Below, in pieces: positions 1 through 11,010 of a DNA stretch of 64,000 bases. The DNA comes from Hordeum vulgare subsp. vulgare (Eukaryota > Streptophyta > Magnoliopsida > Poales > Poaceae). The position numbers were made by a program, and so were the translations under genes. The stretch lies in contig NC_058523.1 of the NCBI RefSeq assembly GCF_904849725.1, positions 110,238,189-110,302,188 on the forward strand, written 5' to 3'. The notes beneath the pieces were generated by a model. That model searched no databases. It saw only the letters and a program-made list of their open reading frames with translations, and was not told the origin of the DNA. Positions within the stretch are counted from its first letter, which is position 1. The number at the start of each line of letters is the position of its first letter.

Positions 1-1324
1 TGCGGTCCTCCTCTTCGCCATTCGCATAGCGCGCGGCTATCTCCATCATCTTGCTCATGGAGATGTCGCCTGTCCGACCAAACTTCAGGTATAGATCTCT
101 GTACCGAACGCCTGCCTTGAAGGCGCAGACTGCTTGGTGTTCTGTAACATTCTCCACCGTGTGGTAGAGGGTTGTCCAACGCTGGATGAAATCGCGCAAG
201 AGCTCGTTTTGCTTCTGGACACCGTGCTGAAGCTCTGTGAGACCAGCAGGGCGTTTGCACGTACCCTCGAAGGTCCTGATGAAGACTCGGGACAGATGTG
301 CCCAACTGTAAATGCTTGATGGAGCTAACTGGTTTAGCCAAGCTTGAGCCGAACCGTCGAGCATCAGTGGGATATGTTTCATGGCGACATGGTCATCTCC
401 GCCACCGATCTGGACCGCCACTCTGTAGTCGTCTAACCAAGTTTCTGGTTTGGATTCTCCTGTGAATTTGCTGATTCCCGTCGCCAATTGGAAGTTGGGA
501 GGGATGTCAGCCGAGCGAATGGCCCGACTGAAACACTCGGGACCAGAAACAACGGTCCTGCTTCCACTCGGATGATCTCTATCGTGACCATCACGGTGGG
601 CTCGGCTTCTATCAACCTTCTTCTGAGTGATATACCCTCTTGCATCACGCCTTTGATCATGCACGTCACCGCCCGAACGATGACCATTGTAATGCCGGGG
701 TCCGTAAGGCCCACTCCGTGGAGGAGTACGCGAACAGCGACGATCTTCGGGATGAGACCGAATGGAAAACGGATTCCAACTCTGGTCCCTGGAACGATCG
801 TTCTAGAGGCTGCCCCCTCTGCGACGCTGGTGAGAGCCGGGATTGAAAACCGACCGATGTGTGTTGGCTTGAACGGAACTGTTGTGGATCTTGTTGTGCG
901 ACTGGGAGACCGCCGAGTTTTGCTGTTGCGCTGTATGTAACAAGGCACGGATCTGCTCAATTCCTCTACCAGCCTTCGAATCAGTCGGCTGGAGAGAATC
1001 AGCGATCCTGGTGGCCGCAGCCAAGGTTAGGATGGGTGTGCGGAACACCTCGACATTGCTCTGGCGAGCGCGTCGACTGGAAGAACGAGGGTGCTGACGA
1101 CGAGCGCCGGATGATTCTCCGGTCTCACGCTTGTTCCGACCAGTCCCGGAGGGACTTCCGTGGGAATCGGCCATGAATACTTCGGCTGCAGGCCCGTGAC
1201 CCTGATACTCGGAAGGTAGTTCAGTCGGAACTGACTCCAAGCACTGGGATGACTGCGGGACCACAACCGATTCGAGCACCGCCACTTGAGAGGACATGTT
1301 TTGTCGAGCTAGGGCGTGTCGCAC
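1..1324 (-). pseudogene. gag: Gypsy gag (nucleocapsid/capsid polyprotein), partial, one stop
   Basis: One minus-strand frame is open from about 1324 (first ATG at 1295-1297) to the window edge, broken only by a TAG at 803-805. The upstream part is rich in Arg, Ser, His and Gln. The part after the stop leads into a typical Retrotrans_gag (PF03732-like) core at about 1-510, with ADIPPNFQLATGISKF, ESKPETWLDDYRVAVQIGG, AQAWLNQLAPSSIYSWAHL and FIRTFEGTCKRPAGLTELQ readable in order. Gag packages element RNA in a cytoplasmic particle. The zinc knuckle and pol would lie beyond the edge. A TGA closes the frame upstream near 1350, so the true N terminus may lie in another frame behind an old frameshift. 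I call it a decayed copy because of the in-frame stop. Confidence 0.8.
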
Positions 1325-1620
1325 CCAACGCTGGAGCCGCGGACGACCGGATCACTTGTTGCGGCATGTGACGGGGGCGAAGATCGACACCGGGGTCGAT
1401 GGCTGGAGAAGAAGAACGCTGTAGGAACTGGCACGGAAGTGCGTAGCCCCGTGACTCAGAAGCGTCTCGATGTCGAGGGGCGCATCCTGAGCCATGCCGA
1501 ATCATCGACGATGAAGGAGAGTGCACCGAAGAGGATCTCATGACCCATGCACAGATCTCCGCCGGATGACATGACGAAAAGATGAAATCGCAAACTCACC
1601 GGAAGTCGCTTAGACGCCTG

Positions 1621-1637
1621 CCCCACGGTGGGCACCA
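1621..1637 (-). promoter_or_regulatory. Primer binding site of element A
   Basis: The reverse complement reads TGGTGCCCACCGTGGGG, two bases inside the LTR. This is a tRNA primer site of the same class as the one in element C, which has TGGCGCCCACCGTGGGG. It fixes the inner LTR boundary and the minus orientation. Confidence 0.75.
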
Positions 1638-1639
1638 AC

Positions 1640-2175
1640 TGTCGTGGGTATAAGTCTGACAGTAGAAGTACGGGGTACGAAAGTATATGGGCAGAGCCTT
1701 AGCTACGGCGAGGATGTATGAGTTCTGGCCCCTCTACAGTGGAGGTAAAAGCCCTACGTCTCAGTGCTCCTGGGAGCTTTGTGTCGAGTGTATTAAGGGA
1801 TTACAGCAAGTGCCAACCCCTGTACCAGTGGTGAAGGGCGGCTTATATAGAGTGTGTTGCCCTTCATAATGGTTCGGTGGACAGGGGTGGAGTAGTGGTG
1901 AGTAAATGCTGGCGTTACTGGTAACGTAAGCCTTAAATGCTAGTTATGGTGTATGAAAATGTATGACCGTTGCCCTCCTGGGAGGTTACGATGTACAGAG
2001 TGGATTCCAGTCGGCACGTTAGATATGCTCCGAGTGGACCGTCGCCGACTGGATGATGGGGGCGTCCTTAGTTCAGTCGGAACTGTCTAAGGGCCTTGTC
2101 CCCTATGAAGGGTAGTCCTTGGGTAGGACCTATAGGACAGACCTATGACCCTACCCTGGGACTATAACCCCATCA
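1640..2175 (-). repeat. 5' LTR of Gypsy element A (536 bp)
   Basis: In plus orientation it starts tgtcgtgggt at 1640 and ends ccccatca at 2175, so the element reads TGATGGGG...ACCCACGACA. A TATA-like ctatataagcc on the minus strand (around 1832-1845) fits a U3 promoter. The outer 100 bp holds imperfect inverted repeats around the words gggtag, ggacc and ctaccc. Confidence 0.75.
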
Positions 2176-3502
2176 TGTGAGAAATCACATTTGAGTCCAT
2201 AGGAAAGCCAATACATTTAAAAGGGATGAGATATTGATAAGGATCTGGTTGCTCAAAGTGCTTAGAGATTTGACACCAAAAGCTTCAACCAATTTGTCAC
2301 AAAAGATTTTGTCCAAGATACAAAATGTAAATTCAGTGCCACCAACAATTCCATATTGGCCCCATCAAGTTTCACCCTAGACAGAACTAAAGCCAAACCC
2401 CAGCATCTTAGTGGAACTGACTTTTGGTTCAGTACAACCAAAAATCAGTGACCACCTTGTTGGTATCTAATTGTCAAAAATCAGAATTTTTTAGTTTTGC
2501 ATTTCGGTGCCATGGAGTCATTGGAACTACCTTGGTCAACCGAATCAGACTCACCGAGTTATTATCTCTAGGTCTCACCGAAACGCCAAAAGTTAGGACA
2601 TTTTGGACTAGTCGATGTAATCGAGTTTTCACTTTGGTTCCACCAAGTTGGGCAATAATGTTGTAACGGTTGGATTTTCAGAGATGACTATATATACCCC
2701 CTCTCCATCCCACTCGTAGAGAGAGCACTCAGAATAAGCAAACACTTCCACCATTAATTTTCTGGGACAGAACCACCTACTCATGTGTTGTGATCTCAAG
2801 ATCTTTCACTCCAACCATATGAATCTTGACTTCTAGCCTCCCAAACTTGCTTTCCACCCAATCAATCTCTTCTACTAAGCCAAATTCTGTGAGAGAGTGA
2901 TTGAGTGTTGAGGAGATTATCTTTGAAGCACTAGACCAATTAGTTCATCATCCATACCACATCTATTACCTTTTGGAGAGTGGTGTCTCCTAGATTGGTT
3001 AGGTGTCGCTTGGGATCCTCCAAATCGTGTGGAGTTTAACCAAAAAGTTTGTAAGGGCGAGGAGATCACCTACTTCATGAAGGTCTACCCCGAGTGAGGC
3101 TAGTCCTTCGTGGACGCAAGCCATGGTGGAATAGACAAGGTTTCTTATTCGTGGACCCCTTGTGGATGGAGCATTTTGTTGGCTCGTGCAGCCGTTACCC
3201 TCCATGGATTGAAGTCTCCATAAGCATGGACGTACGATAACACCACTTATCGGAACCAGGCCAAAAATTGATGTGTCTTCATTGCGTTTGATCATCCTAC
3301 TCTACCATGTTTATATGTTTCTTGCAAATGCATGCTATTTACTTTCCGCTGCTCAACCTCTAGATATGCATGTGTAGGAACTTTGGATGCTACTTAACTT
3401 GTGCAAGAAATCTGCCTAATTTTCAAGTCATCTAAAAACTGCTCATATATCTTGTTAAGTGTCTATCCACACCCCCTCTAGATGCCACTTCTCGACCCCA
3501 CA
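2176..3502 (+). repeat. 5' LTR of Copia B (1327 bp)
   Basis: It starts TGTGAGAAATCACATTTG and ends CCCCACA two bases before the primer site. A diverged relative of the same LTR lies in reverse at 39581-40929, and the two diverge exactly at the TGTGAG end, which supports the 2176 boundary. A TATA-like ctatatataccccc sits at about 2687. Upstream, at about 2400-2660, are degenerate CTCGGTG..ACCGA-type motifs, clearer in the reverse copy. Confidence 0.75.
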
Positions 3503-3504
3503 AT

Positions 3505-3516
3505 TGGTATCAGAGC
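3505..3516 (+). promoter_or_regulatory. Primer binding site of Copia B (initiator tRNA-Met type)
   Basis: TGGTATCAGAGC is the standard Copia primer site complementary to the initiator methionine tRNA. It directly follows the LTR and sets the start of the internal region. Confidence 0.9.
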
Positions 3517-3558
3517 TTTGATATCCATTGCCTTGGTTTTATCACCATTGGAGGAGAG

Positions 3559-5633
3559 ATGGATGTGTCTACTTTGTGGAGTCTTCGTTGTAGAGTGCCT
3601 ATTCTCAATGGGGAGTACTATTGTCAATGGAAAGAGAAAATGCTTGAAATATTAGATGAATTTTATTTAAGCAAGTATGTTGATAGTCCCTGTATGCCTC
3701 ACATTGATCCCCTACATCTTACTTAGAACGAAGAAATAAATATGTTTCGTGATCTGAGAACCGTCAATCTTCTCATTAGAGGATTACCTAAAATTGTGCT
3801 TAATAGTATGAAAAACTTTGAGTGTGGTTACACCTTGTGGAAGGATTTGGAGAGGACATATCCAATCTACTCTTTCAAAAATATTGATGTCATTCTCCAT
3901 AAAACTATTTCCTTTAATAAAATGAAGCCTAGTGATCCTAATTTTGATGATTATATATTTGAGCTTCATGACCTCATGCGTGCTAAAGGAGATGTCATAA
4001 CTTTCAATAAAATCATTATAGAATCCATTCGCGGTCATAATCCTGAACATTGTCATCGTCACAGTTCTAATGACTCACTTGATCTTTGTGACAAGGACAT
4101 TCTTTTTGACGATAACAATGAGGAACATGACTACTTTGATGAAGGTGAGGAATTCGGTATTGAATTTGAGAATACTATGAAGAACCTAAGTCTCATGGAA
4201 AACTTCAATGACTGCATGTCCGGAGGAAAGGAATGGATTCTCGATAGTGGATGCACCGATCACATGACCGGAGATGGAGAATGTTTCACGAGATCACACC
4301 GAACAATGGACCACGGAGGTACGTAAATTTTGGAGATAACTCAAAGGGTAGGGTACTTTGCCTTGTTAAGGTGGCCACATGTCATGATAGTTCTATCCAA
4401 AATGTCATTCTTGTTGAATCTCTTGGCTACAATCTTCTTGTTGTATATAGACTTGCCGATTTCAGTTTCAATGTGCTATTTACCAAAGTAGATTGCCAAG
4501 TGTTTCATCGAGACAATTATAACATGGTCTTTACCAATTTTCGTAGAGGTGATATATACATTGTTGATTTCACCAAGAGATCCAACCTCGTACTTGTCTT
4601 ATTGCAAAATCTTTGAAAGGTTGGTTATGGCATAGAAGGCTAGGACATGTTGGTATGTGTATCTATACAAACTCATTGAAGGTGATCATATACTTGGGGT
4701 TAAAGATGTTATATTTGATAAATATAGACTTTGTAGTGCTTGTCAAGCAAGAAAAAAGTTGGAGGAAGTCATCTCATAAATAATATCATGACTACTAGAA
4801 GACCACTCGAGTTGCTTCACATGGATCTCTTCGGCCTCAATGCTTACAAGAGCCTCGTTGGAAGTTCTTTTAGTTTAGTCATGGTTGATGATTTTTCCAG
4901 ATTTACGTGGGTATTATTTCTTGATGGCAAGTCAGAGGTACAAAATATCTTCAAGAACTTCGCCCTAAAGGCACAAACCAATTTGAAGTGAATATTAAGA
5001 AAGTTCTGAGTGACAACGGATCAAAGTTCAAGAACACTAATGTGGATACCTTTCTTGATGAAGAAGGTATCTCGCATGAGTTCTCGGCTATGTACACGCC
5101 TCAACAAAAAGGAGTTGTTTAAAGGAAGAACCGGACTCTCATAGAGATGGCGAGAAGAATGCTCGACCAGTTCAAAACTCCAAGACACTTTTGGGTGGAA
5201 GCAGTGAAACAACTTGTCATGCCACAAATCCATTCTATCTTCACAAGCTTCTTGGTTTCCTACTTGGTTGGGGATCGAACTCTCACACTTGCCGTGTCTA
5301 CAACAACTTCGCTCAAAAAGTTGAAGAGACGGGTAGATGTGAAGTTTGATGCGACTAATGGTTCGCAAGTCAAACAATTGCCAATTGATGTAGGAGACAA
5401 AGACCCCTCAGAAGCAATTCAAGATCTATCCATAAGCGATATTCATCATATGGAGGTGAAGGAAAGTACTTCATCAACTAAATTGGAAGCCCCCACTTCA
5501 CGTCAAGGTGAACCACAAAATAATGTGGAGGCATCCACAAGTGTTACACACCAAGATGAAGGGAATGAGGAAGTACATCAAGATGATCCACCTCAACCTC
5601 CTTCACTACCTCCACAAGGGAACGACGACCATA
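3559..5633 (+). pseudogene. Copia gag-protease-integrase, decayed N-terminal half of polyprotein
   Basis: The frame starts at ATG 3559 (MDVSTLWSLRCRVPIL) and has an in-frame stop near 3724. The gag-like body resumes at 3742 and includes TLWKDLERTYP and LHDLMRAKGD. The usual CCHC zinc knuckle is not visible. The protease motif ILDSGCTDHMTG is at about 4236-4270. After a frameshift come the integrase zinc region (WHRRLGH near 4632, then CSACQARKK at 4734) and the integrase core, with LELLHMDLFG, VMVDDFSRFTW, VLSDNGSKF and FSAMYTPQQKGVV; a stop replaces the residue after GVV. It ends in a Pro- and Gln-rich linker interrupted by element C at 5639. The domains are clear; the copy cannot encode a working polyprotein. 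Confidence 0.85.
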
Positions 5634-5638
5634 ACAAT

Positions 5639-6277
5639 TGTCGGGGATATACCCCGCAGTGTAATCTGGCTGGGAGTATGACCCGCCAAAGGACTTGGCG
5701 ATTCATCGGTGACTCAGCAGTGACCTGGCGGACGACTCATACTTGTCCCCACAGGCGACTTAGATAAATGACAAAGGCCCAAGGCCCAGCGTGCACCCTG
5801 CCATAAGGCGACTCATAAAGAGGCCAGGAGGGCCGACTCACAAGAGAAGGCCCAAGAAAAAAGACTCCCAGAAGAAGGAAACAAGACCCGGATTAGGATT
5901 CAAGAGAGACTAGTCCTATTCCTAGTCCTAGGAGGACTCTACATGTAAACCTACCCCTTCCACCTATATAAGGAGGGGTAAGACGCCCCAAGAGGGACAA
6001 GATTGACAGCTTAGGTCTAGACAAGACAGATCATGAGATAGACAGATTAGACACCCACGAGATTAGAGGTGGCGAATCTGCACCCTTGTAATCAAGATCA
6101 TCATCTCCATCAATGGAACACAAGCAGGACGTAGGCTTTTACCTCCATCGGAGGGGCCGAACCTGGGTAAACTCGCGTCTCTCGATTCCGACCAACCCCT
6201 TCAAGCCGCCACATGGTTGCGATGGCCTCACACCTAAGTTCTCTCACGAGGACATCTGCCGTGACAAAACCACGACA
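5639..6277 (+). repeat. 5' LTR of element C (639 bp)
   Basis: Begins tgtcggggatataccccgc, whose first 20 bases contain the palindrome GGGGATATACCCC. Ends aaaccacgaca. A TATA box, ctatataagg, at 5964-5973 would place the transcript start shortly downstream. Confidence 0.9.
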
Positions 6278-6279
6278 GT

Positions 6280-6296
6280 TGGCGCCCACCGTGGGG
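6280..6296 (+). promoter_or_regulatory. Primer binding site of element C
   Basis: TGGCGCCCACCGTGGGG starts two bases after the LTR. It differs by one base from the site of Gypsy element A, suggesting a Tat-type Gypsy partner rather than Copia. Confidence 0.8.
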
Positions 6297-6338
6297 CCTA
6301 TCGCACGGTGATATTGTGTTCTTGGAGGGATTTCTTCA

Positions 6339-6475
6339 GGCCTTGTTCGGTTGCAACGGATTTGAAGGGGATTGGAGTGGATTGGGGAGGATTAAATCCC
6401 CTGTAAGTCAAAATCCACCTCAATCTCCTCCAATCCTCTTCAATCCCCTTGTGATGGGATTAACCGAACAAGCCC
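6339..6475 (+). mobile_element. MITE, 137 bp, inside element C
   Basis: Terminal inverted repeats GGCCTTGTTCGGTT and the complement of AACCGAACAAGCCC match over 13 of 14 bases. The interior is itself nearly palindromic (ggattggggaggatt against aatcctcctccaatcc-type sequence), so a single strand would form a long hairpin. The ends resemble Tourist/PIF-Harbinger MITEs of grasses. The flanks are tca and tcg, so a 3-bp TSD is at best degenerate and the superfamily is not settled. Confidence 0.7.
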
Positions 6476-7073
6476 TCGAGGGATTGAGATGCTCGCGATT
6501 CGCTGGATAAAATAGCCGGCGCGGAAGGATCAAATCAACTCTGAGTTCGTAATTTAAGATTGAAAAAGAGTGATTATAATCAAAAAGCAACTTTGACGGC
6601 GACATGGCGTGGAGCACAGGATCTGTTTATAAATGACACGCGTGCATACGCGTTAATGGACAGCAGCCAGCACGACATGGTGACAGTTTCGAGATCAGCT
6701 GTATAATTGTGATTGAATCGAAGATCCAAACCAGGAAAAGAAATCGAAACACCACCCCTATGCGGTGTCCCGTGACTTGTCCAATCCAAAAAGAAAACAC
6801 CTTTGTCTACGAGACTGGAGACTAGATACTCCACGCAAGGATCCAAAGGAGAGGAATTACATTTTCCCTCGTACTAAAACAAAGGGGGTGTGATCATCAC
6901 GTGAAATACAAGAAGAAGCTGTACAAAAGACTCATACATGGCGACCAGAGCTAGCTTCGCAGCAGTGGCTTGGCTTCGAGTCGGTGTCAGCCTCGACCCG
7001 GTGTCTGTCGCTCTGACAGTGGCTCGCACCACCTCGGTCTCGTCCAGAGCCGGCCTCGGAGACGACGCCATGA
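6476..7073. other. Interior of element C, no gene seen
   Basis: AT-balanced sequence with no long reading frame that looks coding and no retroelement motif. It grades at about 6940 into very GC-rich DNA. Confidence 0.5.
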
Positions 7074-7270
7074 GCGCGCGTATCCAGACGCACCTACGCA
7101 GGGCCGACTCCGCCTCCGCTCGCGCGTATCCGCACGCACCTGCGCCAGGCCGATTCGCCTCCGCTCGTCCGTCTGCGAGCACGTGTGCCATGCCGACTCC
7201 GCCTCCGTTCGCGCGTGTCCGCACGCACCGGTGCTAGGCCGACTCGCCTACGCTCGCCCAGGCCGGCTTC
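7074..7270 (+). repeat. GC-rich tandem array, 45-bp period
   Basis: The word cgcgcgtatcc and its variants recur at about 7076, 7121, 7166, 7210 and 7255, giving about four 45-bp units carrying gccgactccgcctccg. The period is a multiple of three, so frames on both strands stay open by composition. I do not regard those frames as genes. Confidence 0.7.
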
Positions 7271-7740
7271 ACCTCCGCGCTCACCCTGCCTCCGTTGTGC
7301 GTCCAAGTCGCCGACGCCCGCCGCACCTACCATCGCCGCCGCGCCACATGACGCCGACTCGCCGTGCCGCACCAGCCGGCTCCGCTGCACTGGATGCATC
7401 ATACCAGCGCGCTGCACGTGAAGGAGGTCTTGGAAAAGTACTAATCGAAAGTGCTGCTATTAGTACTTTCACGGGTCATCAAGAAGAAAGAAGAGAAGCT
7501 TCAAGACTAGCAAGGAAGCTACTATAATCCAAGGAAAAAGGAGAAAAGAGAGATCATGTGGAGAAGAGAAAGCAGCTTGTTTGGTCAGAAAAGAAAAAGA
7601 AAGATCACACCAAAAAGAAAGTTTCAAGTTGTGTCGACTCTGCCGCCGCTTCCTACGAGATTGACAGGAAATCCATCTGCAACATCACGATCCGCTGCAC
7701 CTTTCAAGTCGCATCGCTTCACCTTGCACCGCTGCCCATC

Positions 7741-7860
7741 CGAGCCGGACTGGCCCGGTTGCGCCCGCCTCTGCCACCGCGTATCCAAGCCGGACTGGCC
7801 CCGTTGCGCCCGCCTCTGCCACCACGTATCCGAGCCGGACTCCGCCTTGCTGCTATGCTT
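7741..7860 (+). repeat. GC-rich tandem array, 45-bp period, about 2.5 units
   Basis: cgagccggactggcc and its variants start at 7741, 7786 and 7831 with gttgcgcccgcctctgcc between them. The period equals that of the array at 7074. The following stretch to about 8010 repeats cgcctcggccg at 32-37-bp spacing. Confidence 0.75.
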
Positions 7861-8749
7861 CGCCTCGTGGGATAGGGCGTTCTCCTGAGCCGCCTCGGCC
7901 GCGCACCTGCCGTGGCTCACCTCGCCTCGGCCGTGTCTGAGTCGCCGGGCTGTAGCTCTGCCTCGGCCGCTCACCACCGAGCCACTGGCCTGAAAGTTCG
8001 CCTCGGTCCGAGCCGCCAACACACTCAGCAAGCCCCATGCTCAAGTCGCGATCGAGTCATGGTTTCCTTTCCCATCAGCAAAGAAGAAAACAAGAAGAAG
8101 AGGGCACTGCATGTAGAAACTTAGAAGCTGTACATGACCTAGCTTTACAGTTCTACTCACGTATGAGGCGTACGGTCACTCCATGCATATGGACGCCGAG
8201 TTCTAAAAATACTGCATGCCACTTATCAGCTGTCAATTCCCAAGGCAATTACTGCTAGTTGGTACTGCAAGCGGTGACGTGAAAATTGACATTTGATGGA
8301 TCACCCAGCCCATCATCACGTGATGCAATGTCCAAGCAAAATAGTATCAAGGACTGATCATGTCATCAGGACATGTCCGGAAATTTGAAGCGAGAGGCAA
8401 TACTTGCGTACAGAGGAAAAATCAACCGGCCGCTACTTCAATGTGACGCTCGAGGCAATCATCACTAACAAAAGATCAGGTTGATACAACTACTACAATT
8501 AGAAATACATCTTAGGTGGTCGTTCCACTGTGTCCAGAATTATTCAACACCAGCGTCCGTGTTCAACCGATAAAATATCAGGTGATATTTATCCTATCTA
8601 TTTTTCCATTTAATTATAATTTATTCAAGAACAAATTACTTTGACCTGTAATATTTTACTACGCAGGACAATTACTCAATACAAGAGTGACGTCATGTTG
8701 CTAGTATGAAGCTCGTGTCACTCCACGCTACGGGCGACTCACTATTTGT
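7861..8749. other. Interior of element C, no gene seen
   Basis: The first 150 bases are GC-rich with loose cgcctcggccg repeats. The rest is mixed sequence without coding or transposon signals that I can recognise. Confidence 0.5.
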
Positions 8750-9005
8750 ATTGGCTTACAATATCATGGACAGTTTCTTCGTCCACGTCGGTCTACAATG
8801 ATGCGGGCGACTCGCAGTCACCACCGGCTTACAATGACGCGGCAAACTGTCACGTTCGTGCGACCAAGATGGTTTACAATGAGGCAACCAACTCTTACAT
8901 CCGCGCGACCAAGGCCACTTGCAATATCGCGGCCAACTCTCACGTCCGCATGATCAAAGGCGGTTTACAATGTCGCGGCCGATTCTCGAGTCCATGCCAA
9001 AACGC
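8750..9005 (+). repeat. Degenerate tandem array around ttacaatg, about 45-bp period
   Basis: The word (g)cttacaat or gtttacaat recurs at about 8755, 8793, 8828, 8873, 8918 and 8963. The last four are spaced exactly about 45 bp, each followed by a gcggc-aactctcacgtccg-type segment. Confidence 0.65.
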
Positions 9006-9022
9006 CAGACAACTCTCGCATT

Positions 9023-9312
9023 CAAGTTGCCGCCCTCATGGTCCGGTTTATATCAACATGCCGGTGCAGTGCTCGCCTGTACGAGCCGCCCACTAGAAGG
9101 ACGCAAGTCGCCGCCCTCACGGCCCGGATTATATCAACATGCCGGTGCAATGCTCGCCTGTACAAGCCGCCCAACAGAAGGAGGCAAGTCGCCGCCCTCA
9201 CGGCCCGGATTACATCAACCTGCCGATGCAGTGCTCGCCTGTATGAGCCGCCCAACAGAAGGACGCAAGTCACCACCCTCACGGTCCGGACAACGTCAAC
9301 TTGTCGGTGTAG
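9023..9312 (+). repeat. Tandem array, about 81-bp unit, 3.5 copies
   Basis: caagtcgccgccctca and its variants start at about 9023, 9104, 9185 and 9265, each followed by a tcaacatgccggtgcagtgc-type segment and gagccgccc. Because 81 is a multiple of three, one forward frame reads a 27-residue repeat. There is no sign that it is translated. Confidence 0.8.
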
Positions 9313-9547
9313 TGGCTTTATATCTCGGAGATGGAGCGAGTACCAGTATCTTTTCTCTGCCGGTTTATGCCACAATCAAGTATGGAGACTCTCAAGCCGC
9401 CTCCTTGAGCCAACTTAAGACTCGGGAGCTACATGAACATGGCTCGGCAGGCTCAACTGGGACGAATATTTCAAGAACCCCGGGTCATTACAGAAAAATT
9501 AAGCCGGTCTAAATAATTGAGCTTTTGATACAAAAGTCTATCTTGGA

Positions 9548-11010
9548 TGGCGCTTGAGCTTTCTGACTCGACCCATCCTGTCGCGACCTTATGAGCCGAC
9601 GAAACCATCATTTAGGGTGCGCGCTTGAGCTTTCTGACTCGCCCCATCCTGTCGCGACCTTATGAGCCGACGAAACCATCATCTAGGGTGGCGCTTGAGC
9701 TTTCTGACTCGTTCCATCCTGTCGCGACCTTATGAGCCGACGAAACCATCATCTAGGGTGGCGCTTGAGCTTTCTGACTCGCCCCATCCTGTCGCGACCT
9801 CATGAGCCAACGAAACCATCATCTAGGGTGGCGCTTGAGCTTTCTAACTCGCCCCATCCTGTCGCGACCTTATGAGCTGACGAAACCATCATCTAGGGTG
9901 GCGCTTGAGCTTTCTGACTCGCCCCATCCTGTCGCGGCCTTATGAGCCGACGAAACCATCATTTAGGGTGCGCGCTTGAGCTTTCTGACTCGCCTCATCC
10001 TGTCGCGACCTTATGAGCCGACGAAACCATCATTTAGGGTGCTTGCTTGAGCTTTCTGACTCGCCCCATCCTGTCGCGACCTTATGAGCCGACGAAATCA
10101 TCTAGGGTGCGCGCTTGAGCTTTCTGACTCGCCCCATCCTGTCGCGACCTTATGAGCCGACGAAACCATCATCTAGGGTGCGGGCTTGAGCTATTCTGAC
10201 TCGCCCCATCCTGTCGCGACCTTATGAGCCGACGAAACCATCATTTAGGGTGCGCGCTTGAGCTTTCTGACTCGCCCCATCCTGTCGCGACCTTATGAGC
10301 CGACGAAACCATCATCTAGGGTGGCGCTTGAGCTTTCTGACTCGCCCCATCCTGTCGCGACCTTATGAGCCGACGAAACCATCATCTAGGGTGGCGCTTG
10401 AGCTTTCTGACTCGCCCCATCCTGTCGCGACCTTATGAGCCGACGAAACCATCATCTAGGGTGGCGCTTGAGCTTTCTGACTCGCCCCATCCTGTCGCGA
10501 CCTTATGAGCCGACGAAAGCATCATCTAGGGTGGCGCTTGAGCTTTCTGACTCGCCCCATCCTGTCGCGACCTTATGAACCGACAAAACCATCATCTAGT
10601 GTGGCGCTTGAGCTTTCTGACTCGCCCCATCCTATCACGACCTTATGAGCCGACGAAACCGTCATTTAGGGTGCGCACTTGAGCTTTCTGACTCGCCCCA
10701 TCCTGTCGCGACCTTATGAGCCGACGAAACCATCATTTAGGATGCGCGCTTGAGCTTTCTGACTCGCCCCATCCTGTCGCGACCTTATGAGCCGACGAAA
10801 TCATCTAGGGTGCGCGCTTGAGCTTTCTGACTCGCCCCATCCTGTCTCGACCTTATGAGCCGACGAAACCATCATCTAGGGTGCGGGCTTGAGCTATTCT
10901 GACTCGCCCCATCCTGTCGCGACCTTATGAGCCGACGAAATCATTCTTGGGTGGCGTTTGAGCTTTTTGACTCGCCCCATCCTGTCGCGACCTGATGAGC
11001 CGACGAAATT
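9548..11010 (+). repeat. Satellite-like tandem array, about 70-bp unit x 21
   Basis: The unit runs from gcttgagctttctgactcg through cctgtcgcgacc and gagccgacgaaacc to catctagggtg. Unit starts are at about 9552, 9623, 9693, 9763, 9833, 9903, 9974, 10045, 10113, 10184, 10255, 10325, 10395, 10465, 10535, 10605, 10676, 10748, 10816, 10887 and 10955. Units are 68-72 bp and strongly conserved. Diagnostic variants (a shortened unit, and cgggcttgagctattc) recur 703 bp apart (10113/10816 and 10184/10887), showing duplication of a 10-unit block. Confidence 0.95.

Larger units (their letters stand above)
1..2175 (-). mobile_element. Gypsy-type LTR retrotransposon A (5' part, runs off left edge)
   Basis: The element is read on the minus strand: LTR at 1640-2175, a primer binding site just inside it, a leader, then gag running off the window at base 1. 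The rest of the element and the second LTR lie outside, so the TSD cannot be tested. The LTR ends are TG...CA in element orientation. The primer site TGGTGCCCACCGTGGGG and the gag core place it in Ty3/Gypsy, probably the Tat side of that group; the lineage is inferred. Its outer LTR end at 2175 touches the first base of Copia B. Confidence 0.8.

Noticed and set aside
433..960. Minus-strand 175-codon ORF overlapping gag
   Set aside because: It is out of frame with the gag core read through 1-510 and has no recognisable domain.
6938..7527. Overlapping GC-rich ORFs on both strands around 6.9-7.5 kb
   Set aside because: Open frames on both strands come from GC-rich 45-bp repeats; the proteins are Arg-, Ala- and Pro-rich without domains.
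8919..9512. Forward ORF with a 27-residue repeat
   Set aside because: It stays open because the 81-bp repeat is a multiple of three. No conserved domain, and it sits in a tandem array of a non-coding element.
9548..11010. Regular direct repeats resembling a CRISPR array
   Set aside because: Units follow one another with no unique spacers, no cas genes are nearby, and the context is a plant LTR element.
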